DNA of 35,574 nt, taken from the NCBI GenBank assembly GCA_017551705.1, contig JAFZLA010000045.1, forward strand, positions 1 to 35,574, in the 5' to 3' direction. The position numbers and the translations under genes were made by a program. Below are positions 32,301 to 35,574 of this stretch, piece after piece (position 1 is the first letter of the stretch; each line of letters begins with the position of its first letter). The stretch comes from Treponema sp. GTDB lineage: Bacteria > Spirochaetota > Spirochaetia > Treponematales > Treponemataceae. The notes under the pieces were generated by a model. It saw only the letters and a program-made list of their open reading frames with translations. It was not told where the DNA came from and did not search any database.

Positions 32301-35300
32301 GCGAGCCGGAATTCAATTCGCTTTCGCCAATAATTGTGATTTTTTTTGCTGTTGCAGGCTGACTGGCAGTCGCAGTTTTTACAATCTTTATCGGATTGTT
32401 GGAACTGCTGTTATCTTTTGTAATTTCATTTGGTCCAGCTGTCAACATTGTTCCAGTTACATGTATGGTGTATTCTGTATCCGCCGATTCCTGATATGTA
32501 ATGAACTGCAAAGCCTTTGCGATTGTTTTAAACGGCTTTGTTTTATTGGAGGTCAGTTCATCGGTTGTATCTTCCGTTATGTCGGCCTCATTGTCATTAT
32601 ATGCGTAAGTTGAATTGTTCCACGTCGAATCGTCTTTAGCATTGCCCTCAGGGTCTACCGAACCGCTTTGAGAAACATAAATATCTTTAATAATGTTCTT
32701 GAGGGCAAGCACTCCATAGCCGCTGTCGTTCTTAAACGCAAAACCTTTTGCGTTCGATGCAAAAGAAACGATATTTGAATCCGTCGCGCCTGTAAGAACT
32801 TTAAGATTCTTTTTAAAGCCCTCTGGGGTGAGATTTATTTTTTTGGTTGAATCTTTTAAAGAAAAATTCGAGCCAATCTCAACTGTCTTTCCGCTGGCAA
32901 CAAACACATCCTTGTCCGGAATGGAAACGCTTCCGTTCAGCTTGAGCGTTCCAGCGTCATAAACCGCTCCGCCGGACGTTGACGCGACGTTGCCGTCGAT
33001 TGCAGTTCCGTCATCCAAAGTGACCGTGGAGCCGGTGGCCATATACAAACCGCCGCCGTTTCCATTTTTTCTTCCGCCGGTAATCTTAACGTTTGCAATA
33101 GTTACCGGGACCGCGCTGTTTATCGTAAGGGCGGAACCGATTGTGTAGTATGAACTGTTACCTGAAAGGCCCCTGTTAATCGTGGCGTTGTCGCCTGAGC
33201 CGCTTATTGTAACCGAATGGGCGTAGTTTTTGCCGGACTCGCCGCTGCCTGTGTTCAACAAAGTGGCAGGGATTTCTTGTTCAATGGCGGAAGTTGTTCC
33301 AATAATTTTTATCGTGTAATCCACTTCGGCGTTGTCCATCATCTGGCAAGCCTTTGCAATCGTCTTAAAGGGCGATGTTTTTGACCCCGAGTTGGTGTCA
33401 ACGCCCATTACGCCGTTATAAGAGCCGACATAAAATGGCGAGTCGATCAAAACAGTCTTTTTGTCAGCCGAATACTTGTATTCCCAATCTTCATCCACAA
33501 GCCTTACGCTTTTTGCGTCGGCAACAGACTTTGTCAAAGAGTCAGAGTTTGTCGCATAAAATTTGGCTCCCACCGCCCAATGCAAACTGACGCGCACGGG
33601 GTTTGATGAATTATGGCGCGAAAGCAAGCTATCGACATTTACAATAGGATAAGATGTACTGTTGCTTACAAGTCCTATGTCATTTTTGCCCGCGCCCTTG
33701 TTTCCGTTTTTGTCGCCATAAGGAATGTAGGCGGCGTCGCCAATTATCAGCGTTCCGCTTTTAAAATTTGCAATCGCTCCTCCGCCTGGCTGTTCTTTAG
33801 AATCGGTGTCAACAACTGTGGCCGCGGCCTCGTTTTGCGAAATTTCCCCGCCCGTAATCGTAAATTTTTGGTTGTTTAAAATATACACGCCGCCGCCGTA
33901 TTGGGTCGCCGTATTTTGGGTTATCTTGCCTCCGGTCATAACGGTATCGCTGCCGCAATAAAGGCCTGCGCCTATTGGAGCCTTGTTTTGGCTTATCTCT
34001 CCGCCAGAAATTTCAACATTTGAATACGCAGCGTATATTCCGCCGCCACAATTTGCAGCTTCGTTTTCGCTAATGATTCCGCCTTTTAGATAGAATTTAG
34101 CGTCGCTGCCATTAATATAAACTCCGGCGCCTTGGTTGACTCCCTTGTTGCCGCTTATCGAGCCTCCGTTCATCGTAACCTTAGACCCAGAATGGCAATT
34201 GAGGCCCTGCTTGCAGCCTGTGACTAACGCGCCGTTCTCCAAATAAGCCTTGGTTGCACCATAGAACTCCACTCCGATATCTCCGCCTTTTATGCAGATG
34301 TTCCTAAAGAAAACCGGAGCCGATGAGCCTGCTACAGCCACGACAGTGCCGGAGCCGCTTCCCTTTATTATGTCGCTGGAAGATCCTTTAACGCCCTGGA
34401 ATGTCAATGAGCGCGCTTTTGAAGAAGTCGACACCGTAGAAATTTCACCGGCATGCTCAACCTCTCCGCTGACAAAAATTATGTAGTCTTGGTCATTGCT
34501 GCCCCTTGCCTTGATAGCGTTTATTGCTGCGTCGACTGTCGCCAACGGAGCGTAGGCGCTACCCGCGTTGGAATTGCTGGCCGTGGTTCCTTCAACAACC
34601 TTTCCTACATAAATAGTCTTTCTGTCAAAGGCTTGCGTAGCGGCGCTTTCAACTTGGAACATATGGTCGGAGTTTATGACAGCGGCTTCGTCGCCGCTGT
34701 CGCTAATCCAAGATTTTGTTTCCATTCCTGCAAGGACGCTTACATTTTGCACGGATTGGTAAACCATCACCATGTCGGCGTTGTAAAAGCTAAAGGCAAC
34801 TTCGTAGGCCTTGGCTTTGACCGAAGACAAACTCAAAGTCGTAGAGCCAGAGCTCGTTACTTCGTCATAGGCCACAGTAAGCTCTTTAGTTTGGTCGCCG
34901 GCCGCCGCAACCCAATCATCATCGGAACAAGTGACCGACGCATATCTAAAAGTGCCAAAAAGATCAAGATTGACGGTGCCAACGCCGCCGTTGCCGCTGG
35001 GGTTGGGTTTTGCCGCAAAGCTCACGTTCACAACGCTGTCGGTGTCGTCAAGGTGGATTGGATTTGTTTTGTCAAAAAGGACAGGGTCTGCCAAGCCTGT
35101 CTTCTTAATGCCGCATTCGATGACCCAAGTGTAGTCTGTCAACAAGGGCAGCTCAAACGTAATCGAGCTTGAGCTTTCGGTAAAAATCGAGTCGGTGTCG
35201 TTCTGGGTATATTCTTTTTCTACGCCCGTTTCTTGGCAAAGGGTCTTTACGTAGCAGTAGTAGCCTTCTTCGTCGATGGTGGGGGTGGCCGAACGGGCTA

Positions 35301-35556
35301 TCAAAGTTTGCTCGCTGTCGGCGTCTTTTGCGGCGCTGGAATATACGGAATTTGCAATGGCCGCCGGAACGGCTCCAGACGAAAGCGAGCCGCTGATGAT
35401 TACTGTTTTGTGGGAGCCGGTTGGAGCCGATGTCGGCGCGCTTGTGGAATCGACCGCCGTCTGCTGCGCGTAATCCGACCCTCCGCCGGACATGTTGTCG
35501 CAAGAGAAAAACAAAAGGGCGCAAAGGATTGCGGAAAGAGCCAAAAGCCTACGCAT
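29365..35556 (-). CDS. Giant beta-helix lipoprotein (giant gene 2)
   Basis: A 2063-residue predicted surface lipoprotein related to giant gene 1. The first 32 residues are the same apart from one position (MRRLLALSAILCALLFFSC, then DNMSGGGSDYAQQ), with the lipid Cys at 19. After an N-terminal beta region, four modules begin with IYVGKVVEG, FYVGSYNGV, IYVSQSGSV and IWVAASGSS, each followed by PF/APL(K/A)T-type sequence and beta-helix repeats rich in GGGIYN and SGG. The C-terminus lacks the clear BspA repeats of gene 1 and ends in a short Ser/Thr/Trp-rich segment (SYTFYCSDGGTATWS). As in gene 1 the 5' part is more G/C-rich than the 3' part. Upstream is a run of at least nine C (gene-sense G) reaching the window edge, so its true start and phase cannot be read. 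Confidence 0.85.
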   Translation of the reverse strand: MRRLLALSAILCALLFFSCDNMSGGGSDYAQQTAVDSTSAPTSAPTGSHKTVIISGSLSSGAVPAAIANSVYSSAAKDADSEQTLIARSATPTIDEEGYYCYVKTLCQETGVEKEYTQNDTDSIFTESSSSITFELPLLTDYTWVIECGIKKTGLADPVLFDKTNPIHLDDTDSVVNVSFAAKPNPSGNGGVGTVNLDLFGTFRYASVTCSDDDWVAAAGDQTKELTVAYDEVTSSGSTTLSLSSVKAKAYEVAFSFYNADMVMVYQSVQNVSVLAGMETKSWISDSGDEAAVINSDHMFQVESAATQAFDRKTIYVGKVVEGTTASNSNAGSAYAPLATVDAAINAIKARGSNDQDYIIFVSGEVEHAGEISTVSTSSKARSLTFQGVKGSSSDIIKGSGSGTVVAVAGSSAPVFFRNICIKGGDIGVEFYGATKAYLENGALVTGCKQGLNCHSGSKVTMNGGSISGNKGVNQGAGVYINGSDAKFYLKGGIISENEAANCGGGIYAAYSNVEISGGEISQNKAPIGAGLYCGSDTVMTGGKITQNTATQYGGGVYILNNQKFTITGGEISQNEAAATVVDTDSKEQPGGGAIANFKSGTLIIGDAAYIPYGDKNGNKGAGKNDIGLVSNSTSYPIVNVDSLLSRHNSSNPVRVSLHWAVGAKFYATNSDSLTKSVADAKSVRLVDEDWEYKYSADKKTVLIDSPFYVGSYNGVMGVDTNSGSKTSPFKTIAKACQMMDNAEVDYTIKIIGTTSAIEQEIPATLLNTGSGESGKNYAHSVTISGSGDNATINRGLSGNSSYYTIGSALTINSAVPVTIANVKITGGRKNGNGGGLYMATGSTVTLDDGTAIDGNVASTSGGAVYDAGTLKLNGSVSIPDKDVFVASGKTVEIGSNFSLKDSTKKINLTPEGFKKNLKVLTGATDSNIVSFASNAKGFAFKNDSGYGVLALKNIIKDIYVSQSGSVDPEGNAKDDSTWNNSTYAYNDNEADITEDTTDELTSNKTKPFKTIAKALQFITYQESADTEYTIHVTGTMLTAGPNEITKDNSSSNNPIKIVKTATASQPATAKKITIIGESELNSGSPQDVVCINTNSRTSVFIITTDVPVIFQKLAIKNGTATMNDDLTGGGIRIASGADVTLGEYAFVINNSALCGGGIYNEGILTVKANSKIYGNSISTVNIMDDMGGGGIYNKGANAKVYIEGGEIYKNSATSGNKSGGGVYNNGGSVFIYGNAAFGSSDNANSAYSGGAIYNKGYLYLGYKSANSGAGKTPVNDTDVTWSGKIQYNLAALGAGIYNATSSYVYMKNGTIRYNVNQSGDNVENNHGLGVWTDGTFVIYDGSIKNHTNTSKNARGAGVFIGKNGTFDMLGGKISDNKIKKTDTGYGGAVYSKGVFKMSGSASIEYGIKMDLGISTVAGQNDVVLAPKDDTSGDGQATTRQACITVGNLTSTTKAIVRFPTSKRGIVFLAAKTSGTGAITDITDYVSKFELGDSNYSAAINPGKTQAATNAQIWVAASGSSTNSGVNYNYPVDSFATAESIITEANCSFLSYEIKIYSDLTKQTLTNSLNGMAAGIDISPYYSGAKITGSTGSGANAVALNIGTSVPVTIKGLKITGATNTASDISASAGTPLGGGIYINTGANVTLSGGVLVTGNNVKLGSGGGIYNKGTLTLAGLRSDYKCVIKDNHALTETGQGNKSGGGIYNSNYGTLIIGDYVEISDNDAAGKGGAIYNAGTLKMQGNFTIPGGTNNANDVYLGSNNNQAINIIDAITGDAPVASITSASTTDGTVVIKKGANVSMTDANFKSYVQKFAMANLMQTLKNDGTFVNHGEATKDNVVDMINAVSANGQTIVLTGEGNTYPKDDFNTAMNNLSYKINLDVSELSGHCSLGGFEFSTVKEFALNARITDAGIRTANKPNMEKLYIKGSATLESGSMKGYTGLVNGACCEGDDSLRDIYYVNATTATIYYGFSRSPSASEENPVNIHIPTTVTKLIFQNTDGLKVNQIKLVYEGTVSQLKNKLSSSKIELNIPERAASYTFYCSDGGTATWSKNAGSGSGSWQ

Positions 35557-35574
35557 TGCGGGCAGCCCCCCCCC
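35474..35574 (-). repeat. 5' cassette identical to 27841-27942
   Basis: About 100 bases covering the poly-G tract, start codon, signal peptide and first mature residues are identical between the two giant genes, while the rest diverges strongly. This suggests recent duplication or gene conversion of the expression cassette. Confidence 0.8.
35566..35574 (-). repeat. Poly-G tract (at least G9) upstream of giant gene 2, cut by window end
   Basis: Nine C on the plus strand run up to the last base of the window. The bases between the tract and the ATG are identical to those of giant gene 1. The real tract length and upstream start are outside the window. Confidence 0.7.

Noticed and set aside
20600-35500. 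Possible CRISPR or tandem DNA repeats in the giant genes
   Set aside because: The repetition is at protein level (beta-helix GGGIYN/SGG motifs) with diverged DNA and no regular spacer pattern.
20556-35556. Many plus-strand open frames of 60-240 codons opposite the giant lipoprotein genes
   Set aside because: They are the complement of low-complexity beta-helix repeats (Pro/Val/Ile-rich translations) and lack ribosome binding sites and recognisable domains.
1-35574. tRNA, rRNA or known riboswitch
   Set aside because: I looked for cloverleaf ends, T-loop motifs and common riboswitch cores in the gaps and saw none; a covariance-model search would be needed to exclude them fully.

Overview
The window looks like a chromosomal segment from a Treponema-type spirochaete, probably a host-associated gut, rumen or oral lineage. 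The grounds are an HPr kinase/HPr pair beside rpoN and hpf, a lipoprotein plus LysM protein pair that recalls the treponemal TmpA/TmpB arrangement, several secreted proteins without recognisable family, and very large beta-helix/BspA-like surface lipoproteins behind a poly-G tract. The species is inferred from gene content only; there is no rRNA or tRNA gene here.

Positions 1-17988 are mostly housekeeping. A plus-strand run of asnS (5' end outside the window), pyrG and a membrane GGDEF protein ends at 3464. A secreted protein (minus) and an XRE regulator (plus) diverge from 4403-4498. A HicA/HicB toxin-antitoxin pair follows, then guaA (long, eukaryote-like form). Convergent to guaA is a CBS/DRTGG-type manganese pyrophosphatase. 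Divergent from that is a two-gene unit of a secreted protein and galK. A minus-strand lipoprotein/LysM pair converges on galK and appears to have its terminator inside the galK coding sequence. A PC4-like ssDNA-binding protein and a minus-strand series rpoN - hpf - hprK - ptsH - lexA - holA complete this part; the series joins nitrogen-sigma, ribosome-hibernation, carbon-signalling and SOS/replication genes.

Positions 18000-35574 are accessory. There is a DUF234-like ATPase bracketed by two almost identical 41-43 bp palindromes, a PBECR4-like putative nuclease, relics of the 3' end of a PD-(D/E)XK (Rpn/PDDEXK_2) gene, one intact copy of that gene, and two giant minus-strand lipoprotein genes (2455 and 2063 codons) built of four beta-helix modules each, the first with a BspA-like leucine-rich repeat tail. 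The two giant genes share about 100 identical bases covering a poly-G tract, the signal peptide and the lipobox. For the first gene a good ribosome binding site and ATG lie upstream of the tract, and the frame is open into the lipoprotein only when the tract is G9; this sequence has G10. That is the signature of an ON/OFF translational phase switch and is the strongest candidate for new biology in the window.

A second general signal is promoter placement: hicA, guaA, the pyrophosphatase gene, the secreted-protein gene at 9128, hprK and rpoN all have a -10 hexamer ending only 6-7 bases before the start codon and no Shine-Dalgarno, which predicts leaderless or nearly leaderless mRNAs, while neighbours such as pyrG, lexA, hpf and the lipoproteins keep ordinary Shine-Dalgarno sequences.
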